Positions 25,008 to 32,719 of a stretch of DNA of 39,150 bases are shown in pieces. A program made the position numbers and the translations under genes. Every line of letters begins with the position of its first letter. Position 1 is the first letter of the stretch. This DNA comes from Clostridia bacterium (GTDB lineage: Bacteria; Bacillota; Clostridia; Christensenellales; Aristaeellaceae). Where the stretch lies: positions 1 through 39,150 of the forward strand of contig JAFULL010000063.1 in assembly GCA_017473345.1 (NCBI GenBank), written 5' to 3'. The notes under the pieces are model-generated. The model saw only the letters and a program-made list of their open reading frames with translations, was not told where the DNA came from and searched no databases.

Positions 25008-25916
25008 TTACCCTTTCAGCGAACCGATCATGATGCCCTTGACGAAGTGCTTTTGGACAAAGGGATAAATGATCAGCATGGGGGCCGATGCAATGAAGAT
25101 GAGCGCATACTTCATGGTTTGCGCAATGTAGGCCAGGCGCGCCATATCCGCCTGCGCCTCGGCGCTTTCGGCACTGGCCATGAGCTCGGTCATGTTCTCA
25201 TTCATCAGCAGAATGCCGCGCAGCACCATCTGCAGCGGCTGGTAGGCCTGCTTGGAGGTGTAGATGAGGGCGTTGAAGTAATCGTTCCAGCGCCACACGG
25301 CGTAGTAGAGCGTGATGACTGCCAGAATGGGCTTTGCCAGCGGCAGCATGATGGAAAAGAACGTGCGGAACTGGCTTGCGCCGTCGATGTGCGCCGCCTC
25401 GTACAGATCATCCGGGATGGAGGTCTGAAAATACACGCGCGCCACGATCATGTTGTAAATGTTCAAACCGCCCAGAATGATGAGCGTGTACGGCTGGTTG
25501 AGCAAACCGAGGTTTTTCACCTGCAGATAGGTGGGCACCAAACCGCCCTTGAAATACATGGGAATGAGAAAATACAGCGTCAGCAGCCAGCGCCCGCGCA
25601 GCTTTCTGCGGCTGAGCACGTACGCCAGCGGAATGGTGAGCACCAGGTTCCAGCAGGTGCCTGCAAAGGTATAAAGGATGGAGTTCGCATATCCCTGCAG
25701 AATGCGGCTTTCTTTGAAAACATTCTGATAGGCTTCCAGCGTGAAACCCTTGGGTGCAAGGTACACATTGCCGCTGGTCACCTGGTAGGGATCGCTGACA
25801 GAGGCGATGATGACAAAGTAGATGGGGTACGCCATGATGAACAGAACCAGAATCATGATGACCACATTGACCGTATCAAACAAGCGGTCGCTGCGGCTTT
25901 TGCGAATGGCTGCCAT
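25008..25916 (-). CDS. Carbohydrate ABC permease of the second importer (LplC/YtcP-like)
   Basis: CUT1-type permease of 302 residues with six hydrophobic segments, EAA loop EAAHIDGASQFRTFFSIMLP and the family ending PFVQKHFVKGIMIGSLKG, closely like the subunit at 15.3 kb. The start ATG 25914-25916 follows GGGGAG by eight bases; a longer in-frame ATG upstream overlaps the previous gene and lacks a ribosome site. It lies 17 bp after the partner permease. Confidence 0.93.
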   Translation of the reverse strand: MAAIRKSRSDRLFDTVNVVIMILVLFIMAYPIYFVIIASVSDPYQVTSGNVYLAPKGFTLEAYQNVFKESRILQGYANSILYTFAGTCWNLVLTIPLAYVLSRRKLRGRWLLTLYFLIPMYFKGGLVPTYLQVKNLGLLNQPYTLIILGGLNIYNMIVARVYFQTSIPDDLYEAAHIDGASQFRTFFSIMLPLAKPILAVITLYYAVWRWNDYFNALIYTSKQAYQPLQMVLRGILLMNENMTELMASAESAEAQADMARLAYIAQTMKYALIFIASAPMLIIYPFVQKHFVKGIMIGSLKG

Positions 25917-25933
25917 ATAGCTGTCTCCCCCCT

Positions 25934-26875
25934 TTACCAAAGGCTCACTTCCGACACGCGGCCGGCAATGTAGTTGACGCCCAGCAGGCACAGCACGTTG
26001 ATAACGGTGTTGAACATATCGACTGCGGTGGAGTAGCTGTACTGACCGCCCAGCAGGCCAAGCTCATACACATAGGTGGAAATGACCTGCGATGTATCCA
26101 GATTGAGCGAATTCTGCAAAAGCAGGATCTTTTCATAGCCAACGTTGAGAATGCTGCCGCAGCGCAGGATGAGGGTAATGATGAACGTGGGCATGATGCA
26201 GGGAATGTTGACGTGGCGCACGATCTGAAAGCGGCTTGCACCGTCGATCTGCGCAGCCTCCACCAGCTCCGGCGAAACGCCTGCGAGCGCCGACAGGTAG
26301 ATGATTGAGTTCCACCCCAGCGACTGCCACACGCCCGACCATACATAAATGGACGGGAACGCCGCCGCGTTTTCCAGAAAAGCCTGCCGCTCGCCGCCAA
26401 ACAGGGCGATGATGTTGTTGAACAAACCGTTGGTGCGGTGGGTAAACAGCGTAATCATGCTGCACACGACCACTGTGGAAATGAAGTGCGGCATGTAGGT
26501 GACCATCTGCACGGTCTTTCTGAGCTTGCTGGAATTCAGCTCGTTGATGAGCAGCGCCAGAATGACTGCCAGCGGGAACGTGAGCAGATCATAAAAGGAG
26601 ATGCGGGCGGTGTTGCCCAAAATCTGCCAGAAGCCGGGGTAATTGACAAACTTGATGTAGTGCTTCAAACCAACCCACGGGCTGTTCCAGATGCCCTTTT
26701 TGATTTTATAATCCTGAAACGACATCAGGATGCCGTTCATGGGCACATAACTCATCAGGAACACCCAAATCACCGGCAGAAGGATCAGCGCATACAGTTG
26801 CCAGTCCGCCGCCATGCCCCGCAGATAGCGCCTGATTTTTCCCGGCCGGTTCACGACCCGCTGTACCTGCGCCAT
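25934..26875 (-). CDS. Carbohydrate ABC permease of the second importer (LplB-like)
   Basis: First gene of the second importer operon, 313 residues. Membrane segments begin with LYALILLPVIWVFLMSYVPM, and the EAA loop is EAAQIDGASRFQIVRHVNIP. It has GGGAGG seven bases before the ATG. It is divergent from the M14 peptidase gene across a 234-bp gap. On the minus strand TTGAAA (26941-26936) with a poor -10 about 18 bp later could be its promoter. As with the first importer, the cognate ATPase gene is absent from the neighbourhood. Confidence 0.92.
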   Translation of the reverse strand: MAQVQRVVNRPGKIRRYLRGMAADWQLYALILLPVIWVFLMSYVPMNGILMSFQDYKIKKGIWNSPWVGLKHYIKFVNYPGFWQILGNTARISFYDLLTFPLAVILALLINELNSSKLRKTVQMVTYMPHFISTVVVCSMITLFTHRTNGLFNNIIALFGGERQAFLENAAAFPSIYVWSGVWQSLGWNSIIYLSALAGVSPELVEAAQIDGASRFQIVRHVNIPCIMPTFIITLILRCGSILNVGYEKILLLQNSLNLDTSQVISTYVYELGLLGGQYSYSTAVDMFNTVINVLCLLGVNYIAGRVSEVSLW

Positions 26876-27032
26876 GCTTCAACCTCCCTGTTTCGTTTTT
26901 TGATACATTAACCTTAGCATTCAAAAACCGTGGTTTTCAACTGCGTTTTCCGGAAGCATTAGCGATAAGCGGACATCACCACCTGCTTTTTTTGCCTGTC
27001 GCATGTGTGTTCTGCGTTTTTTGCCACCTTTA

Positions 27033-27061
27033 TTGACATCGCCCGGCGATTGTGCTATTCA
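27033..27061 (+). promoter_or_regulatory. Promoter of the M14 peptidase gene
   Basis: Consensus TTGACA (27033-27038), a 17-bp spacer and TATTCA (27056-27061), 48 bp before the start codon. Confidence 0.65.
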
Positions 27062-27109
27062 ATGGTCAATAGCTTCCTTATTTATACACGTCTGAACAGG
27101 AGGATCATC

Positions 27110-28174
27110 ATGAACATCACAGCTGCCTATCCCGGTGGAAACATTCGCGTACTGTCCATGGAAGGCGATACCGTGCACCTTGCGCCAGATCTGCGCACTA
27201 CGCCGGAGGACTGGTTCTACTGGTCGTTCTGTGTGGAGGGTGCCCAGGGGCGCACCATCCGCTTTGATTTTGACGATCACTGCTATCTAAGCTACTGGGG
27301 TCCCGCCGTCAGCCACGACAACCGCAGCTGGAACTGGCTGGGCGGCTGGCACACCAACTGCGTCAACACCGCCGGCACCTGGTTTACCTACACCTTCGGC
27401 CCCGACGAAGACCGCGTGTACTTCTGCCACGACCTGAACTATCAGCCCGAGCGCTTTCTTGACTTTGCCAGGCAGATCGGCCTTAACGTCGAAACCCTGT
27501 GCCTGTCGGAAAAGGGCAATCCCGTGCCGATGGTGCGCATCGGCAATGAGGGGCCGGTGCTTCTGACCACCTCACGCCATCACTGCTGCGAATCGACCGG
27601 CACCTACCTGATGGAAGGCATCCTGCGCGAATTCGCCAAGCAGCCGCCCAAGGGCTTCCAGATCATCGCCATCCCCTTTGTTGACTATGACGGCGTGGTG
27701 GCCGGCGACCAGGGCAAGAGCCGCGCCCCGCACGACCACAACCGCGACTACATTGAAACTCCCGTATGGCTGTCCACCGCCGCCATCATGGAGCTGGCAA
27801 AGCGCGAGGACATTCGCTGGGCGCTGGACCTGCACGCTCCCTGGCACCGCGGTCACGAACACGACCACTGCTACATCCTGCGCACCGAGGAAAACGACTC
27901 TCCCCTGCGCGAAATCTTCAGCCATATGCTCGAAGGTGAAACCCGCGCCCACGCCGAGGCCTTCCCCTTCTGGCACAACTTCGTTTTCGATCACTACTGG
28001 CCCAATCCCGGCAGCTTTGTGTATCATTTCAGCCACCAGCCCGGCGTGGATCTGGCCATGACCATCGAAACCACCTATGCCGGTCACTACGGCTACCAGA
28101 CCACGCAAAGCAGCCTGGTGGAACTGGGCGCGTGCATTGCAAGGGTGCTGCGCAGCATGTACGGCAAGGTATAA
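27110..28174 (+). CDS. M14-family zinc carboxypeptidase-like protein
   Basis: Predicted metallo-carboxypeptidase, 354 residues. The N-terminal part (1-115) is a beta-rich domain as in the cytosolic-carboxypeptidase-like M14 group. The catalytic part has the zinc ligands H158-x-x-E161 (TSRHHCCESTG) and H242 (ALDLHAPWHRG), NRDY with a substrate-binding Arg (212) and the general-base Glu at 320 (MTIETTYAGHYG). No signal peptide is seen. The start is ATG 27110, six bases after AGGAGG; the open frame begins further upstream without a ribosome site. Transcribed away from the second importer with a good promoter, it may process a peptide or amino-acid conjugate taken up by that importer. This link is only positional. 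Confidence 0.85.
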   Translation: MNITAAYPGGNIRVLSMEGDTVHLAPDLRTTPEDWFYWSFCVEGAQGRTIRFDFDDHCYLSYWGPAVSHDNRSWNWLGGWHTNCVNTAGTWFTYTFGPDEDRVYFCHDLNYQPERFLDFARQIGLNVETLCLSEKGNPVPMVRIGNEGPVLLTTSRHHCCESTGTYLMEGILREFAKQPPKGFQIIAIPFVDYDGVVAGDQGKSRAPHDHNRDYIETPVWLSTAAIMELAKREDIRWALDLHAPWHRGHEHDHCYILRTEENDSPLREIFSHMLEGETRAHAEAFPFWHNFVFDHYWPNPGSFVYHFSHQPGVDLAMTIETTYAGHYGYQTTQSSLVELGACIARVLRSMYGKV

Positions 28175-28192
28175 AAAGAAAAGAATAACAAA

Positions 28193-28218
28193 TGGACTGT
28201 ATCCGAGATAACGGACAA
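28193..28218 (+). repeat. Left terminal inverted repeat of the IS
   Basis: It begins TGGACTGTATCCGAGATAAC and pairs with the right end at 29454-29479. Confidence 0.75.
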
Positions 28219-28229
28219 GTGAAAAAAGA

Positions 28230-28267
28230 GACCTCCTGTTGTAGAATAGAAGCTACGACAGGAGGTC
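28230..28267 (+). promoter_or_regulatory. RBS-sequestering hairpin upstream of orfA
   Basis: A 15-bp stem with one G-T pair (28230-28244 with 28253-28267) buries the GGAGG (28261-28265) of orfA. In IS elements such structures block translation when transcription enters from outside, which holds transposition low. That role is inferred here. Confidence 0.65.
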
Positions 28268-28273
28268 ATTTGC

Positions 28274-28570
28274 ATGGCAAGGAAGTACACAAAAGTAGAA
28301 GGATAAATCATCCGGCAGAGGAAAGCAAACGGAGAAATGAACCGAGAAATAGCAGAAAGCTACGGACTGACCAAGTATCAGGTAAAGCAGCTCATGGCAC
28401 GGCAAAACCGAAAAGAACGGCGAATAGCAGCAGGATATATACCACGGCCTAAAGGACGCCCACGAAAGGAACCTGCAAGCGAAGAAACGAAGCGCAATAA
28501 CGAGGTAGTGCAGCTGCGCATGCAGGTGGAATTGCTGCGAAATTTTCTGTGCGAAGCTGGAAGGAGGTGA
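28274..28570 (+). pseudogene. IS3-family OrfA with an in-frame stop
   Basis: Helix-turn-helix DNA-binding subunit of the transposase. It starts MARKYTKVEG, but TAA at 28304-28306 stops it at codon 11. The same frame continues with IIRQRKANGEMNREIAESYG, the HTH YGLTKYQVKQLMARQNRKER, the basic RPKGRPRKEP linker and the leucine-zipper-like EVVQLRMQVELLRNF. Translation could restart at ATG 28337, yielding 77 residues without the first helices. No Shine-Dalgarno is evident there. OrfB overlaps the end in the -1 frame, and A-AAT-TTT at 28539-28545 has the shape of a slippery heptamer. Confidence 0.75.
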
Positions 28571-29418
28571 AGCTGAAGTATCGTGTAATCGAACGGTTTC
28601 GTAGTCAATACAGCGTGAAATCCATGTGCCAGATGTTTGAAGTATCCCGCAGTGGCTATTATGCATGGCGAAAACGCCAGGGAAAGCCAGCAAAGGATCA
28701 GTGGCTGGTTGACCTGATTGTAGAATGTCAACGGCTGTGCAAACAAACCTACGGCATACGTCGCGTCCGGCGCTGGATCCAGCGCCAAACTGGCAGGTTG
28801 GTGAATGTTAAGGCGATTCTTCGCGTGATGCGCAAGCTGAGCGTGCTGTCTGTTGTTCGCCGTCGCAGGCCGTACACGCGCTACAAACAGGCTGTTCACA
28901 AGTATCCCAATCTGCTGAAGCGCTGCTTTGAGCAGATACAGCCCAATCGTTTCTGGGTGACGGATATCACTTACATTCCTATTCCTGGTCGCATGCTTTA
29001 CATGTGTGCAGTACTCGACTTGTGCGGCAAAGTCGTTTTGGCATGGAAAATTGGCTCGGATATGTCCTCTTCTCTGGTCACAGACACCATTCGTGAGGCT
29101 TTACAACGAGAAAAGGTCACTGGTGGACTCGCCCTCCACAGTGACCAGGGGTCGCAATACACATCCCAAGCATACTTTGACCTGACCAAAGAGTACCATG
29201 TTTCCCCGTCTATATCCAGTCCTGGCTGTCCATACGACAACGCTGCAATGGAAAACTTTTTTGGCATCTTGAAAACAGAATGTCTGTACCGCGCTCACTT
29301 CTCCTCACGTGCCGAAGTGGAGCAGCTCGTTACGGAGTACGTTGATTTCTACAATTTTGAGCGTATTTCGCTCAAAAACGGCCTCACTCCTGTTGAATTC
29401 AGAAGCAAGGCCGTTTAA
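28549..29418 (+). CDS. IS3-family OrfB transposase (DDE integrase core)
   Basis: Catalytic transposase part, 289 residues from the GTG at 28549, with an rve integrase core. The DDE triad is D139 (RFWVTDITYIP), D199 (LHSDQGSQY) and E235 (AAMENFFGILKTE), the latter two separated by 35 residues as in the family. The N-terminal HTH_21-like segment is YGIRRVRRWIQRQTG. The start is not certain. An AAGGAGG at about 28561-28567 could support a later non-ATG start, or the protein may arise by -1 frameshift from orfA as is usual in IS3 elements. The catalytic frame is intact, so only orfA is visibly damaged. Confidence 0.9.
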   Translation: MRSWKEVKLKYRVIERFRSQYSVKSMCQMFEVSRSGYYAWRKRQGKPAKDQWLVDLIVECQRLCKQTYGIRRVRRWIQRQTGRLVNVKAILRVMRKLSVLSVVRRRRPYTRYKQAVHKYPNLLKRCFEQIQPNRFWVTDITYIPIPGRMLYMCAVLDLCGKVVLAWKIGSDMSSSLVTDTIREALQREKVTGGLALHSDQGSQYTSQAYFDLTKEYHVSPSISSPGCPYDNAAMENFFGILKTECLYRAHFSSRAEVEQLVTEYVDFYNFERISLKNGLTPVEFRSKAV

Positions 29419-29453
29419 ACTGGTTTTATTCTACTTCAGGGTTTTTTCTTTCT

Positions 29454-29479
29454 TTGTCTGCTCTTTCGGGTACAGTCCA
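29454..29479 (-). repeat. Right terminal inverted repeat of the IS
   Basis: Reads TGGACTGTACCCGAAAGAGC on the minus strand, matching the left end with five differences in 26. Confidence 0.75.
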
Positions 29480-29493
29480 GTTTTTTTACCGCC

Positions 29494-32334
29494 TCACTGC
29501 GGCATGGCCCGTTCCACCAGCATGCGCATACCGACGGCGTCGGCCGCGTCGGCAGCCGTGGGGCCTTCGCCCAGCAGAGTGCCCAGAATGTTGTACAGCT
29601 CCACCTTCATCAGCTGACCGCCGGAATAGATGTTTTCAAACAGCAGCTTCGCCTGCCCGGACTCCATGGCGTTGGCATAGCGGATGAGGGTGAGGTTGCC
29701 GTTTACGTCGTAGTCCCAGATGGTGTAGCCGGTGCACTCGCCGTTGTCGTACCAGCGGTCGTAGAGCATATAACCGGCCGCGTTGTAGCGCTGTTCGGTC
29801 TGCAGCTGGCCGTCGGGCGTATAGTGCTCCTGCAGCCAGCCGCCGTTGGCCATGTCCACGAGCGTTCTGTCGGTGGGCACGGCGGCGGGCTCGTCCCAGC
29901 TGGGATTGTAATCAGGCTCCCAGTCGGTTTCATCGTCGGAGTCATCCCACTCAGGCTGATCGTCGGGTTCATCCGAGTCTGCATCGCCGTCGATGATCAC
30001 CCAGCCGGGTTCGTCGTCGGACTCGTCCCCTTCGGGCTGATTATCAGGCTCATTCGAGCCTTCATCGCCGTCGATGATCACCCAGCCGGGCTCGTCGCCG
30101 GAATCATCCCACTCAGGCTGATCGTCGGGTTCATCCGCCCAGGGATCATCCTCAGGGAAGAACCAGTCGAAAGGATCGTCGGCTTCGTCCCAGCCGGGCT
30201 CGTCGTCGGGTTCATACCAGTCGTACCATTCATCGTCGCTGCCGCTGGCCTCGTCGTCGAATTCGTACCAGTCGTACCACTCATCGCCGCCGTTGGCTTC
30301 GTCATCGTACTCGTCCCACTCCGCCTCTTTCAGCACGGCAGGCTCGCCGGAAAAGCTCCTCAGCACGCCGTGATCCAGCCGGAAGCCGTAGTACCACACG
30401 CCCGCGCCGCCCCTCAGGTAGAACGGATCCGTATCGACCAGGAACGGAGAACCGGTGTAGACGGTCGTGTCGGAGTTGGCGGCAATGACCGCGAAGACGT
30501 TTTCCTGCGCATCGGCGAAGAAGATCTCCACATTGGCGTCGGAATAGCTGGGCGCGCCAAAGGGCATCACGTCGCCGTACATGACCTCCACATCCATCAC
30601 AGCGTCGTGGCGGTAGATCTCCAGCACAATCTCGTCATCGTAGATGTAGTGGCCTGCCACCGGGCCGGAGCTGCTGGTGTACTCGCCCTCGGTGGGCGCG
30701 CGGTAGATCTCCGCGCCGTCGTCGGTCATGCCGGTCATGTTGGCCGCCATGTCCATAGGCTGACCGTTGACCGGGTCGTTCCATCGGATGGTGATGAACA
30801 GCGGCCCGTCGGTAGAGTAGCGCACCTCATTGCCCGTATCGGCCTGGGGCGAGTTGAGCGACATCAGCCAGTCCGCGGCGATGGCGCCGTTTTCGTAGCA
30901 CTGGATGTCGGCGTCGGTGAACTTTGCCATCTGCTTTTGCGCAGCCCTCAGCTTTTTGAGGCAGTAGTTGGCGGCGGCCTCCATGTCGTCCACCTCGGCC
31001 ATTGCCTCCTGCGCGCGCACGCCCGCAAGCAGGTACAGGTTGGTCACGTCGCGCAGGATGCGCAGGTAGCGGGTGCGGCCCTCGCGCGCCGAATCCTCAT
31101 AATAGGGCCAGATCTCGTCAAACACCTGCTCGCAGCAGGTCTGCACGTCCAGAAAGCGCGATGCGTTCGTGGTGGCATCCAGCTGAGTGCTGGTGTTAAA
31201 GAAAAGGTCGGTCAGGTCGTTGCCAATCTCAAACAGATAGCTGTGGGGCAGCAGATCGACGATCATGCCTTCCACGTTGCCGACGACCTTTTCGCTCAAC
31301 CGCTCGACCGACTGCTGCCACAAAGGCGTTCCCTCGTTGTAGGTTTCCAGCGCTTCGCTCAGCGCCGTGTCCATATCGATGCTGATACCGCGCGTCTCCG
31401 TGCGGATCTCCCGCAGGCCGCGGATGATGCTGTCCTCCGAATCGCGCATGGCATGCGCATAGGCAAACAGCTGGATCTGCTCCTCCACGCCAAAGTTCTC
31501 GTTGACGCTGACAAAGGTGTCCAGCGCGCCGCTGACGGCGTCGATGGTGCCCTTCAAGTCGCCCAGCACGTCCTTTTTCAGGGTTTGAAGCGCATAGGTG
31601 CTCACGTCCTCCGCGACGGAAAACACCTTGTTCAGCACGCCCAGCGTTTCATTGGCGCCGGTGGCGAAGTTCACTTCTTTTACGTCCTGCAGCTTGATCA
31701 GCTTTGCAAATGCGTCGCGGTAGCCCTTGCGCGTCGTCTGGCCGGAGCCAAACTCAAACAGGGTGTGATTCCTGATGGCGCTGATCAGCTCTGCCAGCTC
31801 CACGTCACTGCGGAAATTTTTGCTGTCCTTCCAGTAGCGCATGCAGTAGGCAGGCTCGTCAAAAATGCGCTCCATCAGCGGCCCCAGGTCCTCCACGTCG
31901 CCCGCTTCCAGGATCAGCAGACAGCCCTGCTCTTCCATCACCACGGGGTTGAGCTTCATCTGCTCCATCACGGTGGAAAACGGGAAGAACATGCCGTCTT
32001 CGGCATAGTGCACGTCGTCTTTGTCAATGAAAAATTCCGCCGTGTCCCGGCCGGACCCGTCATCATCCGGCACCGGACGGCTGATGCGCACTTCATGGCT
32101 GCGGTCGCTGCAGCTCACGCTGATGTCCGGGGCCAGCTGCAACAGCGTTGCCTCAGCCACATACACCGCGCCGTTTTCCTTGAGGAAGCGGCCCGTGATA
32201 TGGGTTTTGGACGTGGTAACGACCGGCGCGTCCACCAGCTCCTGTGCAGATTCAGCCGCAGCCGCAGGCAGCAGGCCTGCCAGCATACATGCCATCAGTA
32301 CCAGTGCCAGTATCTTTTGCAAACGCTTATTCAT
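29494..32334 (-). CDS. Large secreted protein with acidic Trp-rich repeats and MORN-like tail
   Basis: Unrecognised secreted protein, 946 residues. Signal peptide MNKRLQKILALVLMACMLAG followed by LLPAAAAES. Residues about 35-90 resemble a copper-amine-oxidase-like N-terminal fold (NGAVYVAEATLLQLAPDISV) often found in Clostridia envelope proteins. A long helical middle part (about 150-480) follows. Residues about 668-817 are a strongly acidic repeat region with duplicated DEPGWVIIDGD, DEWYDWYE and EPDDQPEWDDS units. The C-terminus (about 825-915) has short tyrosine/glycine repeats of MORN/YwqK type (TPDGQLQTEQRYNAAGYMLY). The ATG has GGAGG six bases upstream, and a consensus promoter lies just before it. 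An IS sits 14 bp past the stop, so its own terminator is probably displaced. Confidence 0.85.
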   Translation of the reverse strand: MNKRLQKILALVLMACMLAGLLPAAAAESAQELVDAPVVTTSKTHITGRFLKENGAVYVAEATLLQLAPDISVSCSDRSHEVRISRPVPDDDGSGRDTAEFFIDKDDVHYAEDGMFFPFSTVMEQMKLNPVVMEEQGCLLILEAGDVEDLGPLMERIFDEPAYCMRYWKDSKNFRSDVELAELISAIRNHTLFEFGSGQTTRKGYRDAFAKLIKLQDVKEVNFATGANETLGVLNKVFSVAEDVSTYALQTLKKDVLGDLKGTIDAVSGALDTFVSVNENFGVEEQIQLFAYAHAMRDSEDSIIRGLREIRTETRGISIDMDTALSEALETYNEGTPLWQQSVERLSEKVVGNVEGMIVDLLPHSYLFEIGNDLTDLFFNTSTQLDATTNASRFLDVQTCCEQVFDEIWPYYEDSAREGRTRYLRILRDVTNLYLLAGVRAQEAMAEVDDMEAAANYCLKKLRAAQKQMAKFTDADIQCYENGAIAADWLMSLNSPQADTGNEVRYSTDGPLFITIRWNDPVNGQPMDMAANMTGMTDDGAEIYRAPTEGEYTSSSGPVAGHYIYDDEIVLEIYRHDAVMDVEVMYGDVMPFGAPSYSDANVEIFFADAQENVFAVIAANSDTTVYTGSPFLVDTDPFYLRGGAGVWYYGFRLDHGVLRSFSGEPAVLKEAEWDEYDDEANGGDEWYDWYEFDDEASGSDDEWYDWYEPDDEPGWDEADDPFDWFFPEDDPWADEPDDQPEWDDSGDEPGWVIIDGDEGSNEPDNQPEGDESDDEPGWVIIDGDADSDEPDDQPEWDDSDDETDWEPDYNPSWDEPAAVPTDRTLVDMANGGWLQEHYTPDGQLQTEQRYNAAGYMLYDRWYDNGECTGYTIWDYDVNGNLTLIRYANAMESGQAKLLFENIYSGGQLMKVELYNILGTLLGEGPTAADAADAVGMRMLVERAMPQ

Positions 32335-32364
32335 GGAGATCCTCCAATTGTTGGATTTTCTTCA

Positions 32365-32393
32365 ATTATACTGAAGTTGACAAAAATCGTCAA
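32365..32393 (-). promoter_or_regulatory. Promoter of the large secreted-protein gene
   Basis: On the minus strand, TTGACG (32393-32388), a 17-bp spacer and perfect TATAAT (32370-32365). The -35 box starts a dyad TTGAC-N7-GTCAA that could be a repressor site. Confidence 0.75.
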
Positions 32394-32512
32394 TGCGGCG
32401 GGAGCGCTTTGTCCACCTCAAAGATGCGCTCGCAGCCGGTCAGCTCCAGCCAGCTGCGCACCATGGGCAGGTTGGCGCAGGGCGAGTGGATCCGGTCGCG
32501 ATGATCATTCAT
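32390..32512 (-). CDS. Possible 40-aa protein, perhaps a gene remnant
   Basis: Reverse frame from ATG 32510-32512, with GAGG eight bases upstream, to a stop that overlaps the promoter of the secreted-protein gene. The end MVRSWLELTGCERIFEV recalls the C-terminus of STAS-domain anti-sigma-factor antagonists. At this length it would be a fragment. The similarity is weak and judged by eye. Confidence 0.35.
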   Translation of the reverse strand: MNDHRDRIHSPCANLPMVRSWLELTGCERIFEVDKALPPH

Positions 32513-32538
32513 GGAAAGAACCTCATTCGTTTGTTGTG

Positions 32539-32607
32539 TGCCTCCGGCGCACGCCGTTTTGTGCCTCCGGCGCATGCCGTTTTATGCCTCCGGCGCACGC
32601 CGGCGAT
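32539..32607. repeat. Three tandem 23-bp GC-rich repeats
   Basis: Three copies start at 32539, 32562 and 32585, each beginning TGCCTCCGGCGCA. Copies 1 and 2 are followed by GCCGTTTT, copy 3 by GCCGGCG. Each contains a small GCC-TCC-GGC hairpin. They lie in the gap between the secreted-protein gene and the purine permease. Confidence 0.85.
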
Positions 32608-32658
32608 GTGCTTTCATGATACCATTGAACGCAGCGAAAGTCGAAAGAAGATTCGCCA

Positions 32659-32687
32659 TTGCCAGAAACCCTTTCTGCCGGTATAAT
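32659..32687 (+). promoter_or_regulatory. Promoter of the purine permease gene
   Basis: TTGCCA (32659-32664), a 17-bp spacer and perfect TATAAT (32682-32687), 33 bp before the start codon. No purine riboswitch-like fold fits between it and the gene. Confidence 0.7.
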
Positions 32688-32719
32688 ACAACTACCAATT
32701 GCACAAGAGGAGATTGTGT

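Larger units (their letters stand above)
28193..29479 (+). mobile_element. IS3-family insertion sequence, about 1.29 kb
   Basis: It is bounded by imperfect terminal inverted repeats beginning TGGACTGTA (28193 onward; inverted copy ending at 29479), about 21 of 26 positions equal, with the TG...CA ends usual for the family. Inside are orfA and orfB in the -1 relation and a hairpin before orfA. Of the IS3 subgroups the proteins look most like IS150. The flanks (ACAAA to the left, GTTTT to the right) show no 3-4 bp target duplication. It lies 18 bp past the M14 gene and 14 bp past the stop of the convergent secreted-protein gene. Confidence 0.88.

Noticed and set aside
23514-25973. 819-codon plus-strand frame opposite the second importer
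   Set aside because: It covers three well-supported importer genes in antisense and shows no domain.
32539-32607. CRISPR array
   Set aside because: The 23-bp units are directly tandem without unique spacers and no cas gene is near.
29824-32619. 931-codon plus-strand frame opposite the secreted protein
   Set aside because: Composition is typical of a shadow frame, and the minus-strand gene has signal peptide, ribosome site and promoter.
32600-32719. Purine riboswitch before the permease
   Set aside because: The promoter leaves only about 30 bases of leader, too short for the fold, and no conserved core could be found.
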